A stretch of DNA of 48,895 bases from Sphingomonadales bacterium (GCA_017309275.1 JAFKLT010000066.1:1-48895), one strand, 5' to 3'; positions 19,640-28,887 are shown, counted from the first letter of the stretch. Program-made: numbers and translations. The notes: a model not told the origin generated them from the letters alone.

Positions 19640-20617
19640 TCAGAGCTTTTTGGTGTTCGCCTCGATCAGCTTTTTCGCTTCGGCGATCGCCTTGTCGGTG
19701 GTCAGCTTCTTGTCCTGAATCTCGTCGGCCATACCGAGCAGACGAGCGCTGATCACCGTGCCAGTCTCCGCCTCTTCCTGGATCGCGATGCCGCCCTTGG
19801 CGGCGGCGACGCGGTCCCATTCGGCGCGGACGGCAGCCCAATAATCCTTGGTGGCGGCCCAATAATCATCGGCCGCCTTCACGTCATAGTCCTCATATTT
19901 GATATAGGTGTTGAGGACATATTCCTGGACGATTGGCACCAGCTTGCCGTCCTTGATCCCCATCTTGGTATTGTCCTGCCAATGAACCCAGCCATCGGGC
20001 GACGGCTGGTGGCGGTTGATCGAAAAATAGCGGTCGTAGACAGGTTTCCGTACCGCGTCGCGGCGCGCCAGCGGACGCCAGGTCCAATTCGAGCGCCAGC
20101 GGCGGATACCGGCCTGCGTTTCGAACTGACCCCAGCCGCCATAGCGCGGGGAGTCGTCGACCTGCCACACGGTCTGCGACCAGCGGCCGGTCCGCATCTT
20201 TTCGGGGACGTCTTCCCACGACCATTGGTTGCGGTCCGAATAGACCAGCACCTTGGCGGGTTCATATTCCCAATCCTGGCGCCAATGCTTTATGATATGG
20301 CTCTTGCCCTCGTCATCGGTGATGACCAGCATATGCTGAAGCACGATCTTGCGGCCCGTGTCCTCGATCACGCGGACGACCTCGTTACCCCCCGAACGCT
20401 TGGGTTCCAGCGGGGTATAGTCGGGGTCCCAGCGCGTCGATTCCTGCATGTTGAAGCTGACGCGGTAATTGCCTGCCATCGCCAGGATGTCGGCGCGGTC
20501 GGCCTCGAAATTGGCAGCCGCCTCGGTCGCCGCGATCGGCGGATGCGCATAGGCGGCGACAGGAAGCGCGGCGGTTGCGAGCAGCAAGCCGGCGGCGATC
20601 TTGCGATAGATGTTCAT
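19640..20617 (-). CDS. DUF6607 family exported protein
   Basis: A 325-residue exported protein with a signal peptide (about 1-24, ending AAYAHPP). It is rich in Trp and Tyr, with repeated YWAA segments near the C-terminus (ADDYWAATKDYWAAVRAEWDRV). The central part (VLQHMLVITDDEGKSHIIKHWRQDWEYEP) matches what I know as DUF6607, a family found beside TonB receptors for heme or hemoglobin. It lies 19 bases downstream of the receptor gene and is almost certainly co-transcribed. The role is unknown; a periplasmic or surface protein handling heme or porphyrin would fit the context (inference). Confidence 0.85.
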   Translation of the reverse strand: MNIYRKIAAGLLLATAALPVAAYAHPPIAATEAAANFEADRADILAMAGNYRVSFNMQESTRWDPDYTPLEPKRSGGNEVVRVIEDTGRKIVLQHMLVITDDEGKSHIIKHWRQDWEYEPAKVLVYSDRNQWSWEDVPEKMRTGRWSQTVWQVDDSPRYGGWGQFETQAGIRRWRSNWTWRPLARRDAVRKPVYDRYFSINRHQPSPDGWVHWQDNTKMGIKDGKLVPIVQEYVLNTYIKYEDYDVKAADDYWAATKDYWAAVRAEWDRVAAAKGGIAIQEEAETGTVISARLLGMADEIQDKKLTTDKAIAEAKKLIEANTKKL

Positions 20618-20636
20618 GGGTGCAGTCCTTCTGTTT

Positions 20637-22964
20637 TTAGAAGCGGTAGCTCAGCGACACGCTCGCATTACGGCCGGGCTGGGTATAGGCATCCGTGACG
20701 GCCGAGGTGGACGCGAGGCCGCGAACGTCGCTCCACCAGGCATATTTCTTGTCGAGGATATTGAAGACGCCGCCGCGCAGGGTCAGCCCGTCCATCAGGC
20801 GAACGAAGGCGGTCGCGTCGAGGATGGTGAAGGCGTCGGGCCGGAAACAGGTCGAGCCGCTGCAGACCGTCGTCGGACGGCCGAGGTCGTCGACGCCGAC
20901 GGTCCGCGACACTTCCTTGCGCGCACTGTGCGTCATGATGACCTGGCCCCCGAAACGCCCGTTCGGCGCACGATAGCCGAGGCCGGCGACCAGCTTGAGC
21001 GGGTCGATCGACTGGAGCGGCAGCCGCTCAAGCCCGAGCCCGGTCTGGGTCCCCGTCGCATAGGATAGGGCGAGCGTCGTATATAGGCCGGACGACGCTC
21101 GCCCCTCGAAACGCGCCTCGGCCCCCTTGACCCGGACACGATCGAGATTCACGAATTGGAAGATTGCGGGGTCGTTGGGCAGGAAGCTGCCGCTGACCTG
21201 TTCCTGGCTGATGAAATCCTTGTAGCGCGCCGAAAAGGCGGTGACGTCCAGGCTGACGGCATTGCTGGTGAAGCGCAGTCCGCCCTCGAAGCTCTCGCTG
21301 CGTTCCGGACCCAGGTCGGGGTTCGGAATCGAGGTATAGCCCGACGCGATGTTGGAGAAGAACTGGTTCACCTGCCCCGGTTCGGGCGCCTTGAACCCCG
21401 TCGCATAGTTGGCGAACAGCCGCACATCATCGGTGATCTTGAAGACCGCGCCGAATTTCGGCGACAGGCGCGAGCCGTCCTGCTTCGCGCCGGCAAAGGT
21501 CGGCAGCAACGGATCGTCGTCGGGCGACAGGTCGTACCAGTCGAAGCGCAGCGCCGGATAGAGCAGCAGACGGCCCTCGGCGATCGAGATTTCGTCGCCG
21601 ATGAACAGACCGGCCCGCGTATATTCGGTGGTCGGGAAAGCGCGCGTCGGGAACGTCTCGCCGAACGGCGGCACCGTGCCGTCGCGCAGGCCGCGCTGGC
21701 GGGTCTTGCTGATATCGCCGCCGAAGACGAGCCGGTGCCCGATCGCGCCGGTGGTGAAATCCGCGCGCGCGTCGGCGGCGGCGCCGATCACGCGGTTTTC
21801 AAAGGTGTTGAGGCGGGTGCGGTCGGCCGCGGGGGTGCGGTCTTCCTCGGTATATTGATTGTCCTCGCCGTCCTGCCAATAGAGCGCGACGCGGGCGAAA
21901 TCGATCGTGCCCTCGCCTTCCCAGCTCCAGTCGAGCGACACGCGCTTGCGCTCGCCGGTATCGAAGCCCTCCAGGCGATCGACGCTGGCGGTGACGACGC
22001 CCAGTGCGTTGCGCGTCGCGGTCACCCCGGTCAGCCCGTTGGTATAAAGGTTGGTGCCCAGATATTCGCCCGTCAGGCGCAGCTTGTGGCCGTTCGCGGG
22101 ATCATAGACGATGCGCGCGAGCGCGGCGTTCGAGCGGCCGTCCTGCGGGTTCGGCAGCGTACGCTGCGGCCCGGTGCCCGCGACGAGGCCCGAGGTCAGC
22201 GTGCCGGTGAGCGGATTGGGAAGGACGACGCCCGGGTTCGTGCCCTTGTTGTCGAGTTCCTGCCAGTCGCGGCGGGTGTAGGCGGCCATGACGGACCAGT
22301 CGCCGCTGCGCCCCGCGAGGATCGCGGTCTCGCTGAACTCCTTGTCGCTGCTGCTGTAACCGGCGCGCAGAAGCCCCCCGATATCCTTGCCTTCTGCGAG
22401 GAAGTCCGACGGGTCGGAGGTGATGAAGCTGACCGCGCCCGCCAGGCCGTCGCTGCCGTAGAGCGCCGACGACGGACCGCGCAGGATTTCGACCGACTTG
22501 ACGAGACCTAGGTCGACATAGTCGCCGCGCCCGGCCGCCTGCGCGCCGAAGCTGAAGCCATCGGGGACGCGGACACTGTCGACCTGGATCAACACGCGGT
22601 TGCCGCCGATGCCGCGGATGTTGAAGCTGTCGTTGCCGGCGCGGCCGGTCGCGCCGAGGGCCGCGCCGAAACGCGCGGGCTGGCGCTGGACGCTGACGCC
22701 GGGTTCGAAGCGGACGAGGTCGCGAATGTCGGTGACCATCTCGTCGGCGATCTGCTCGTCGGTCTTGACCGTCACGGTGACCGGCAGGTCTTCGGCATTG
22801 GTCGCGATGCGCGTCGCGGTGACGACGATCTGCGTCTTGCGGGCAAGCCAATAGTCGCCGTCATTGTCCTGTGCGAAGGCCGGCTGCGCGACGGCAGCAA
22901 GGGCCAGGCCAAGCGCGCTTCCAGCCGCTAGGCGGGTGGCGGACGACGCATATCGGATAGTCAA
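20637..22964 (-). CDS. TonB-dependent heme/hemoglobin-type receptor
   Basis: A 775-residue outer-membrane receptor. The signal peptide ends at about residue 31 (AFAQDN). The TonB box is QIVVTATR, and the plug has FNIRGIGGNRVLIQVDSVRVPD and VEILRGPSSALYGSDGLAGAVSF. The plug layout, with ESVEIL/RGPSSALYGSDGLGG-like motifs, is that of the hemoglobin/transferrin/lactoferrin receptor group (HmuR, HutA). The barrel ends in SLSYRF. The start at ATG 22964 has AGGGGA upstream. Two Fur-box-like sequences lie at 22983-22999 and 23047-23065, so iron repression is likely. It is followed by the DUF6607 gene. Confidence 0.93.
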   Translation of the reverse strand: MTIRYASSATRLAAGSALGLALAAVAQPAFAQDNDGDYWLARKTQIVVTATRIATNAEDLPVTVTVKTDEQIADEMVTDIRDLVRFEPGVSVQRQPARFGAALGATGRAGNDSFNIRGIGGNRVLIQVDSVRVPDGFSFGAQAAGRGDYVDLGLVKSVEILRGPSSALYGSDGLAGAVSFITSDPSDFLAEGKDIGGLLRAGYSSSDKEFSETAILAGRSGDWSVMAAYTRRDWQELDNKGTNPGVVLPNPLTGTLTSGLVAGTGPQRTLPNPQDGRSNAALARIVYDPANGHKLRLTGEYLGTNLYTNGLTGVTATRNALGVVTASVDRLEGFDTGERKRVSLDWSWEGEGTIDFARVALYWQDGEDNQYTEEDRTPAADRTRLNTFENRVIGAAADARADFTTGAIGHRLVFGGDISKTRQRGLRDGTVPPFGETFPTRAFPTTEYTRAGLFIGDEISIAEGRLLLYPALRFDWYDLSPDDDPLLPTFAGAKQDGSRLSPKFGAVFKITDDVRLFANYATGFKAPEPGQVNQFFSNIASGYTSIPNPDLGPERSESFEGGLRFTSNAVSLDVTAFSARYKDFISQEQVSGSFLPNDPAIFQFVNLDRVRVKGAEARFEGRASSGLYTTLALSYATGTQTGLGLERLPLQSIDPLKLVAGLGYRAPNGRFGGQVIMTHSARKEVSRTVGVDDLGRPTTVCSGSTCFRPDAFTILDATAFVRLMDGLTLRGGVFNILDKKYAWWSDVRGLASTSAVTDAYTQPGRNASVSLSYRF

Positions 22965-22982
22965 TTTTATTCCCCTGCAGAT

Positions 22983-22999
22983 TTGCGACTGACTCGCAA
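22983..22999. promoter_or_regulatory. Fur-box-like inverted repeat upstream of heme receptor
   Basis: TTGCGA-CTGAC-TCGCAA is a perfect inverted repeat 19 bases upstream of the receptor start. It resembles proteobacterial Fur sites of the TTGCGAnTnnnTCGCAA kind that often precede iron-regulated TonB receptors. The nearby fur gene (28390-28812) supports this. The identification rests on resemblance only. Confidence 0.5.
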
Positions 23000-23046
23000 T
23001 AGCGCCCCATTAAGAGCGCAAAGCGCATCGGTCAACAATTATGCTA

Positions 23047-23065
23047 TTGCGACTCGTTTTCATAA
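23047..23065. promoter_or_regulatory. Second, degenerate Fur-box-like site
   Basis: TTGCGACTCGTTTTCATAA begins like the first site (TTGCGACT) and has a degenerate right half. It sits in the AT-rich centre of the divergent region, about 95 bases before the TIR gene start. It could extend Fur control or bring the TIR gene under it. Low certainty. Confidence 0.3.
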
Positions 23066-23158
23066 TTTGCCCGCTGGCGCCGGGCGCTCTCGATCCAAAC
23101 AAGCGCATTGCCCCGCCCCGCGCCGCGCGGCATGATGCTGCCGGGGGAACGGGGATTG

Positions 23159-24133
23159 ATGCCGCCACAGGTCTTCATCAGCTATTCGTCGAAGGACCGC
23201 ATCGTCGCCAACATGGTGTGCGCGCTGCTGGAAGAGCGCGGACATCGGTGCTGGATCGCACCGCGCGACATCCTGCCCGGCACCTCATGGGGGGAGGCGA
23301 TCATCGACGGGCTGAAGGCCTCGACCGTGTTCGTCCTCGTCTTTTCCAGCCACGCCAACACGTCGCCGCAGATATTGCGCGAGGTCGAACGCGCGGTGCA
23401 CCTGGGCCTGCCGATCATCCCCTTCCGGATCGAAGACGTCGTCCCCGAACGCAGCCTGGAATATTTCATGAGCGTGCCGCACTGGCTCGACGCGCTGTCG
23501 CCGCCGGTCGAAAATCACATCGCCAAGCTGGGCGACGTCGTCGCCGCGCTGATCGCCGGCCCGAAAGACGCCTATGTCGCCGGCAAACCGCGCGGCACCA
23601 AGCGCCTGTCGTGGAACAATGCGCTGGTCCGCGCGACCGCCGGCGGCGCGGTGCTGGCGCTGTTGCTGCTCGCGGCATGGCTGGGCGGACTGACGCCGCC
23701 GGATTCGGCGATCGGCTGGATCGCGCCGTTGCTCGCGCTGGCGATCCCGGCGGCTGTCGTCGGCAGCGGACAGGTCAAATGGTGGCTGAAACGCCCCGTC
23801 CAGGCGGCGCTGCTCGCACTGCTGATAGCCGCCGCGGGCCTCTATGGCTGGGCGTCCTCCGCCTATGTCATCGCGGGCGAGAATGGCGCGCCGCTGGTGC
23901 GGGGGACCGAATGCACGCCCGACGCGCGGCTGGTGTTCGAAAGCGAATGCCCCGACCTGCCCTCCGATGCGCTGGCCGACGCCGCCTATGATCCCGCGCA
24001 GCTGTGGACCGCGGCGTCGATCGGCCGCGTCCGGCTGATGCTGGGGGCGTCGTGGGCGGTGATTGCCGCCGCGGCGGCGCTGTTCGTTGCGGCATGGCTC
24101 GGCGGGCCGCGCCGGTTGAAGCAGGAGGAATAG
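23159..24133 (+). CDS. Membrane-anchored TIR-domain protein
   Basis: A 324-residue protein. Residues 1-135 are a bacterial TIR domain: VFISYSSKD at the start, HRCWIAPRDILPGTSW (BB loop region), VFVLVFSSHANTSP and a helix with Glu75 (SPQILREVERA), the position of the catalytic Glu in NAD-cleaving TIR domains. About four transmembrane helices follow (161-178, 186-202, 214-232, 295-314), with a likely periplasmic loop 236-293 holding two Cys (252, 264). The start ATG 23159 follows GGGGGAACGGGG. It overlaps no gene upstream but is tightly coupled to the next gene. It may act in signalling or defence; no nuclease or other effector domain is present. Confidence 0.9.
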   Translation: MPPQVFISYSSKDRIVANMVCALLEERGHRCWIAPRDILPGTSWGEAIIDGLKASTVFVLVFSSHANTSPQILREVERAVHLGLPIIPFRIEDVVPERSLEYFMSVPHWLDALSPPVENHIAKLGDVVAALIAGPKDAYVAGKPRGTKRLSWNNALVRATAGGAVLALLLLAAWLGGLTPPDSAIGWIAPLLALAIPAAVVGSGQVKWWLKRPVQAALLALLIAAAGLYGWASSAYVIAGENGAPLVRGTECTPDARLVFESECPDLPSDALADAAYDPAQLWTAASIGRVRLMLGASWAVIAAAAALFVAAWLGGPRRLKQEE

Positions 24134-24134
24134 C

Positions 24135-25088
24135 ATGCGGATAGCGACCGTGAGCGCGATTTCGCTCGCACTGGCGGTGCCCGGCGTCGCACGGGCACAA
24201 ACGCCGCCCGACGCGGCGACGCTGAAGGCGATCGAGGCCGAGGTGCCGCGGCAAAGCTGGTATCCCGACGGCTATTACGACGTCCGCATCGCGGCGGAAT
24301 CCGAACAGGGCGAAACCAAGGGAACGTCCAAGGATCTGCTCGGCGACTGGAACGACGGGCTCGGCAAACGCTATGATGTGATCGATTGCAGCGCGGAGTC
24401 GCCGAACGCGCTGGAGGTCGATCCCGTCACCGCGCGCTATGGCTTCGTCGCGAGCGAGGTCGCGCGCCTGCGGTCGGACTTCCGTCGGCTCAAATTCCCC
24501 GCCGCCCTCTATGCCGAACCGCTGCTGGCGTTCGAAAAGGCAAAGATCGAGGAAGCGACCAAGGGCCCCGACCCGCAGGTCGAGGCCGCGCGCTATGCCG
24601 AACGGGAGGCCGCCTATGCCAAGGCCGAACGCGAGGGCCGCGACCCGCCGCCGCCGCTCGAGGACAGCTCGGGCGGCGACGAAGAGGTGGGCGACGATTA
24701 TGAAGATCCCTATTTCGCGCTCGCAAAGGCGGTCGAGGCGAATCGCGAACGGTCAGCACCCAAATTGCCGAAGGTCGTCGCCGAAGGCGGCTGCGGCGCC
24801 GGCGGCGCGGGGCCGATCATCGTCAAGACGATGCCCCCGCAGGGCGAGGTCCTGCTGGTCAACGCATTCGCCTTCAAGGTCTGCACGCGCAAGGTGCCCG
24901 ACCCGTGGGATCGGTTCGCCTGTAAATGGACCGAGATCGAAACCGGCGTCGAAAAGAGCCTGGCCGGGCGCTATGTCTATCAGGTACGCTGGCCCGACGG
25001 CACGGTGCGCAAGGGGACGCGCGACATCGTTCCCGAATATGATACCGACCAGGCTGTGACGGTAACCTTCAAGAAGACCGGCAGCTAG
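24135..25088 (+). CDS. Exported partner of TIR protein, unknown
   Basis: A 317-residue protein with a signal peptide (1-21, ending ARAQT). The start codon is one base after the TIR gene stop, and its AGGAGGA site (24123-24129) is inside the TIR gene's last codons, so translation is coupled. A charged/proline-rich segment (about 155-195: EGRDPPPPLED, GGDEEVGDDYEDPY) separates an N-terminal helical half from a C-terminal half with four Cys and a final beta-rich part (GRYVYQVRWPDGTVRKGTRD). No known domain is recognised. It is likely periplasmic and could contact the Cys-containing outer loop of the TIR protein (inference). Confidence 0.85.
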   Translation: MRIATVSAISLALAVPGVARAQTPPDAATLKAIEAEVPRQSWYPDGYYDVRIAAESEQGETKGTSKDLLGDWNDGLGKRYDVIDCSAESPNALEVDPVTARYGFVASEVARLRSDFRRLKFPAALYAEPLLAFEKAKIEEATKGPDPQVEAARYAEREAAYAKAEREGRDPPPPLEDSSGGDEEVGDDYEDPYFALAKAVEANRERSAPKLPKVVAEGGCGAGGAGPIIVKTMPPQGEVLLVNAFAFKVCTRKVPDPWDRFACKWTEIETGVEKSLAGRYVYQVRWPDGTVRKGTRDIVPEYDTDQAVTVTFKKTGS

Positions 25089-25094
25089 GGCCAC

Positions 25095-25117
25095 CGGCTC
25101 CGCTGTGCGGCGCCGGA
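25095..25117. terminator. Hairpin between convergent genes
   Basis: CCGGCTCCGC-TGT-GCGGCGCCGG forms a nine-pair stem with one mismatch, seven bases after the stop of the TIR partner gene and 26 bases before the phoH stop. There is no T-run on either side. It probably marks the end of both convergent transcripts. Confidence 0.45.
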
Positions 25118-25142
25118 TCATTACGACCCGGCGTGTCGCAAA

Positions 25143-26147
25143 TCAGGACCCGGGCCCCTCATAGGCTTCGACGATCCGCCCGACGATCGGGTGGCGGACG
25201 ACGTCGGCGCTGGTGAAGCGGCTGACGTTGATGCCCTCCAGCCCCTCCAGCCGGTCAACCGCATCGGCGAGCCCCGAACTGGCGGGCAACGGCAGATCGA
25301 CCTGCTTCGGGTCGCCGCAGATCACCATGCGGCTGTTCATGCCGAAGCGGGTAAGGAACATCTTCATCTGCGGGATCGTCGTGTTCTGCGCTTCGTCGAG
25401 GATGATGAAGGCATCGGCGAGCGTCCGTCCACGCATGAAGGCGAGCGGCGCAATCTCGATCTCCCCGCTCGCGATGCGGCGCTCGACCTGCTCGGCGGGC
25501 AGGCAGTCGTGCAGCGCGTCGTAGAGCGGACGCAGATAGGGATCGACTTTTTCCTTCATGTCACCGGGCAGAAAGCCCAGCTTTTCACCGGCCTCCACCG
25601 CGGGACGCGACAGGATCAAACGCTGCACGCTGCCGGTGATGAGCTGCGCCACCGCCTGCGCGACGGCAAGATAGGTCTTGCCGGTCCCCGCCGGGCCGAG
25701 CGCGAAAATCACGTCGTCGCGCGCGAGCGCCTGCATATAGGGGACCTGCGACGGCGCGCGCGGGACGATCGTCTTCTTGCGCGTACGGATCATCACCGCC
25801 GGCGTTTCATTCGCGTCGTGGCGGATGATGCCGTCCAGCGTCGGTTGCGCCGACATCGAGATGACGCCGTCGACCATGCCGCTGTCGACCTCCTGCCCCT
25901 GTTCGATGCGGTTATACAGGTCGACGAGTACGTCGCGCGCGCGGGCGGCGGCCTCTGCCTCACCCTCGATCTGAACGCGATTGCCGCGCGCGGAGATATA
26001 GACGCCCAGGCGGTTCTCGATCGCGACCAGATTCCGGTCGAACTCGCCGAAGAGGATGCCCAAAAGCTGCGTTCGCTCGAATTCCGCGGTCAATCGGACG
26101 CGGTCGCCGGGTTCGGCGGGGGTTGCGGCGAGCGGGCGTTTGGACAT
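25143..26147 (-). CDS. phoH: PhoH family ATPase
   Basis: A 334-residue PhoH-like ATPase linked to RNA metabolism. The N-terminal KH-like part (about 20-80) has LGILFGEFDRNLVAIENRLGV. Walker A is GPAGTGKT (151-158) and Walker B is FIILDEAQNT. ATG 26147 overlaps the miaB stop (TGATG), which fixes the start better than the TTG one codon earlier. The PhoH domain couples with YbeY in many bacteria. Here the gene after phoH on this strand is not ybeY, because a 7.7-kb block intervenes. Confidence 0.96.
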   Translation of the reverse strand: MSKRPLAATPAEPGDRVRLTAEFERTQLLGILFGEFDRNLVAIENRLGVYISARGNRVQIEGEAEAAARARDVLVDLYNRIEQGQEVDSGMVDGVISMSAQPTLDGIIRHDANETPAVMIRTRKKTIVPRAPSQVPYMQALARDDVIFALGPAGTGKTYLAVAQAVAQLITGSVQRLILSRPAVEAGEKLGFLPGDMKEKVDPYLRPLYDALHDCLPAEQVERRIASGEIEIAPLAFMRGRTLADAFIILDEAQNTTIPQMKMFLTRFGMNSRMVICGDPKQVDLPLPASSGLADAVDRLEGLEGINVSRFTSADVVRHPIVGRIVEAYEGPGS

Positions 26148-27487
26148 CAAGCCTCCTGCAATTGGCGCAAAATCGCGCCCAAACTATTCGGACCTGCCGA
26201 AGTGATTTCGACGTCGACCATATCGCCGATCGCCAGGCCGGGCGCGGTGACGTGCACCGACTGAAGCCACGGCGACTTGCCGATGAGCTGGCCGTCGAGC
26301 TTGCCCTTGCGCTCCAGGAGCAGACGCGTCGTACGCCCGACGGTCGCCTGATTGAACGCCTGCTGCTGTTCGTTGAGCAGCGCCTGCAACCGCTGGAGCC
26401 GGTCATGCATCACCGCCTCGTCGACCTGTTCGTCCATCGTCGCCGCGGGGGTACCCGGGCGGCGCGAATATTTGAAGCTGTATGCCATAGCATAGCGGGT
26501 CGCGCGGACGATATCGAGCGTCGCCTCGAAATCCGCCTCGTCTTCGCCGGGGAAACCGACGATGAAATCGCCCGAGATCGCGATGTCGGGACGCGCGGCG
26601 CGGACGCGCTCGATGACGCGAAGATAGCTGTCGACGCTGTGGCTGCGGTTCATCGCGGCCAGGATGCGATCGCTGCCCGCCTGAACCGGCAGGTGGAGAA
26701 AGGGCATCAGCTTGTCGATCTCGCCATGCGCGGCGATCAAACCGTCGGTCATGTCGTTCGGATGGCTGGTGGTATAGCGGATACGCTCGAGACCGTCCTC
26801 CCGCGCGAGTGCGCGGATCAGCCCGTCCAGCCCGATGGCGCGCCCGCGCTCATCCTCGCCGTCCCATGCGTTCACATTCTGCCCCAGCAGCGTGATTTCG
26901 CGGACGCCGACGGCGACGAGCGCCCGCGCCTCGGCGATCAGGTCGGCAAAAGGCCGGCTGATTTCGGCACCGCGCGTGTAAGGCACGACGCAATAGGTGC
27001 AGAATTTGTCGCATCCCTCCTGCACGGTCAGGAAAGCGGTCGGACGCTGGCCGCCCGCACGCTTTGGCAGCGCGCCGAACTTGCTTTCCAGCGGCATGTC
27101 GAGGTCGATCGCCTTCTCGCCCTTTGCGGCGCGCGCGATCAGTTCGGGCAGGCGGTGATAGGCCTGCGGACCGACGACGACGTCGACGCTGGGTGCGCGC
27201 CGCGCGATCTCCGCTCCCTCGGCCTGCGCGACGCAGCCCGCGACGGCGATGGTCGGACGGCTGCCGTCCTCGCGCTTCAAACGGCCGATATCCGAATAGA
27301 CTTTTTCCGCCGCCTTTTCGCGGATGTGACAGGTGTTGAGCACGACAAGGTCGGCATCGGCGCCGTCGGCGGCGGGAACATAGCCCTCTGCGCCCAGCAC
27401 TTCGGCCATGCGCTCGCCGTCATAGACGTTCATCTGGCAGCCGAAGGATTTGACGTGAAAGGTCTTGGCGGGAGGGGTAGCGGTCAT
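26147..27487 (-). CDS. miaB: tRNA methylthiotransferase MiaB
   Basis: Radical-SAM enzyme that adds the 2-methylthio group to N6-isopentenyladenosine 37 of tRNAs. It has 446 residues. The N-terminal UPF0004 domain carries three cluster Cys (17, 53, 85), the radical-SAM domain has Cys159-x3-Cys163-x2-Cys166 ([16 protein letters not shown]), and a C-terminal TRAM domain is present. I chose ATG 27487 because homology ([11 protein letters not shown]) begins shortly after; the 31 codons upstream look non-coding. It is coupled to phoH by a one-base overlap. Confidence 0.97.
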   Translation of the reverse strand: MTATPPAKTFHVKSFGCQMNVYDGERMAEVLGAEGYVPAADGADADLVVLNTCHIREKAAEKVYSDIGRLKREDGSRPTIAVAGCVAQAEGAEIARRAPSVDVVVGPQAYHRLPELIARAAKGEKAIDLDMPLESKFGALPKRAGGQRPTAFLTVQEGCDKFCTYCVVPYTRGAEISRPFADLIAEARALVAVGVREITLLGQNVNAWDGEDERGRAIGLDGLIRALAREDGLERIRYTTSHPNDMTDGLIAAHGEIDKLMPFLHLPVQAGSDRILAAMNRSHSVDSYLRVIERVRAARPDIAISGDFIVGFPGEDEADFEATLDIVRATRYAMAYSFKYSRRPGTPAATMDEQVDEAVMHDRLQRLQALLNEQQQAFNQATVGRTTRLLLERKGKLDGQLIGKSPWLQSVHVTAPGLAIGDMVDVEITSAGPNSLGAILRQLQEA

Positions 27488-27536
27488 GCAGCTCCGATAG
27501 AGGAAGGAAGCGCGGAAATGAAGGGGATTCGGCCCG

Positions 27537-28418
27537 TCATGCGGCAGGCTGATCCGCTTCGTAGCGCACCGGCGCGACATTGTGAGGAAAAGGCCGGAGC
27601 GGCTTGCCGAGCGTAGCGACCAGCGCGTCCTCGATCCGGCGGCGCGCCTCCGCCGTTATGGCCTTGCGACCCGGAAAATCGCGCGGATGAAAAGGCTCCA
27701 GAAAATGGATGTGCAGCCTGAAGGTGCCGGGACGCGCCAGGATACGCTTGGCATTGTCGATCCCCGCCTCGACCCCGATCCAGCCGATCCATTCCGCCAG
27801 CGGCCCGTAATCGAGCATTACGGGCTGGACCAGGACCGCGGGCGGCGGCGGTTCGAGCACCTGCATCATCGACGTCTTGAACGGCAGCAGCGACTGGCCG
27901 TCGGTCGTCGTCCCTTCGGGAAAGACCGTCACCGACCAATTGTCGGCCAGCGCCTCGCGCAGGCGGTTGATCTGGTCGGCGACCCCGCCGCGATCCTCGC
28001 GGCTGACGAAGACGGTGCGGTTGAGGCGGCAAAGCCAGCCGATCACCGGCACGCGCCCCAGCTCGGCCTTGGCGACGAACGCGGTTCCGCTCGCCCCCGC
28101 CAGCGACAATATGTCAACCCAGCTGACATGGTTCGAGATAAAGAAGACGTCGCGGCGAAGCGGCGTGCCGTGCTTGGTCACGCGCGCACCGACGATCCAG
28201 GCGGCCAGGAACAGGAACAGCTTCGGAAACGGCGAGCCGTAGCTGATGATCCGGTACAGATAATGGAGCGGCACCAGGATCAAGAGCGAGAGGAAAAGCA
28301 ACAGCACCCGGAACAGGATGCGCGCTTTCCCCCTCAGCGAAATGGGTGCCGGCTGGCCCGCCGCGATTGCGGCGCGCTGAGCAACTGGGTCAATCCTTGC
28401 GGTCGAGCCGGACGCCAT
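27537..28418 (-). CDS. 1-acyl-glycerol-3-phosphate acyltransferase family
   Basis: A 293-residue membrane-associated acyltransferase for phospholipid synthesis (PlsC) or a related acyl transfer. Motif I is NHVSWVD (His97, Asp102), motif III is FPEGTTTDG (Glu168), and a hydrophobic helix at 34-52 anchors it. The start ATG 28418 lies inside the 3' end of fur (29-base overlap), so the two genes are coupled. OlsA-type ornithine-lipid acyltransferases share these motifs, so the exact acceptor is open. Confidence 0.92.
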   Translation of the reverse strand: MASGSTARIDPVAQRAAIAAGQPAPISLRGKARILFRVLLLFLSLLILVPLHYLYRIISYGSPFPKLFLFLAAWIVGARVTKHGTPLRRDVFFISNHVSWVDILSLAGASGTAFVAKAELGRVPVIGWLCRLNRTVFVSREDRGGVADQINRLREALADNWSVTVFPEGTTTDGQSLLPFKTSMMQVLEPPPPAVLVQPVMLDYGPLAEWIGWIGVEAGIDNAKRILARPGTFRLHIHFLEPFHPRDFPGRKAITAEARRRIEDALVATLGKPLRPFPHNVAPVRYEADQPAA

Positions 28419-28812
28419 AAAGCTCCATGCGATGGTCGACCAGGCGGAAGCCCAGTCGCTCGGCGATGACCCGCTGCAACGCCTCGAGTTCGGGATCGAC
28501 GAATTCGATCACCTTGCCCGTTTCGACGTCGATCAGATGGTCGTGATGCGCCTCGGGTGCCGCTTCGTACCGCGATCGCCCGTCGCCGAAATCGTGACGG
28601 TCGAGAATCCCCGCCTCTTCGAACAAGCGTACGGTGCGATAGACGGTGGCGATCGAGATGCCGCTGTCGATCTTCGACGCGCGTTCATACAGCGTCTCGA
28701 CATCGGGGTGATCCTCCGAATCGGAGATCACGCGCGCGATGATTCGGCGCTGCTCGGTGATGCGCAGCCCCTTTTCGTGGCACAAGGCTTCAAGGTCGAT
28801 GGTACCGGACAT
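28390..28812 (-). CDS. fur: Ferric uptake regulator Fur
   Basis: A 140-residue metal-responsive repressor. The N-terminal winged helix (LCHEKGLRITEQRRIIARVI, ATVYRTVRLFEEAGIL) and the dimerisation domain with HHDHLID are clear. The CxxC structural-zinc motif of E. coli Fur is missing: the LICLDCGKVIEF region reads LIDVETGKVIEF. That is common in alphaproteobacterial Fur. ATG 28812 has GGAAAGG upstream; the longer frame upstream adds only non-conserved residues. It likely regulates the heme receptor at 20.6-23 kb. A Mur (manganese) role cannot be excluded from sequence alone. Confidence 0.93.
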   Translation of the reverse strand: MSGTIDLEALCHEKGLRITEQRRIIARVISDSEDHPDVETLYERASKIDSGISIATVYRTVRLFEEAGILDRHDFGDGRSRYEAAPEAHHDHLIDVETGKVIEFVDPELEALQRVIAERLGFRLVDHRMELYGVRLDRKD

Positions 28813-28887
28813 GCGGGCCTTTCCTGCATTGATGCAGTCGGATCTATATTCTTCCAAAACCGTATAAGCACGCCCCGCCGATAGGAC

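Noticed and set aside
27325-27331. TGTGACA, reverse complement of the ECF41 -35 element, inside miaB
   Set aside because: No GACG at the required distance, and it lies in coding sequence.
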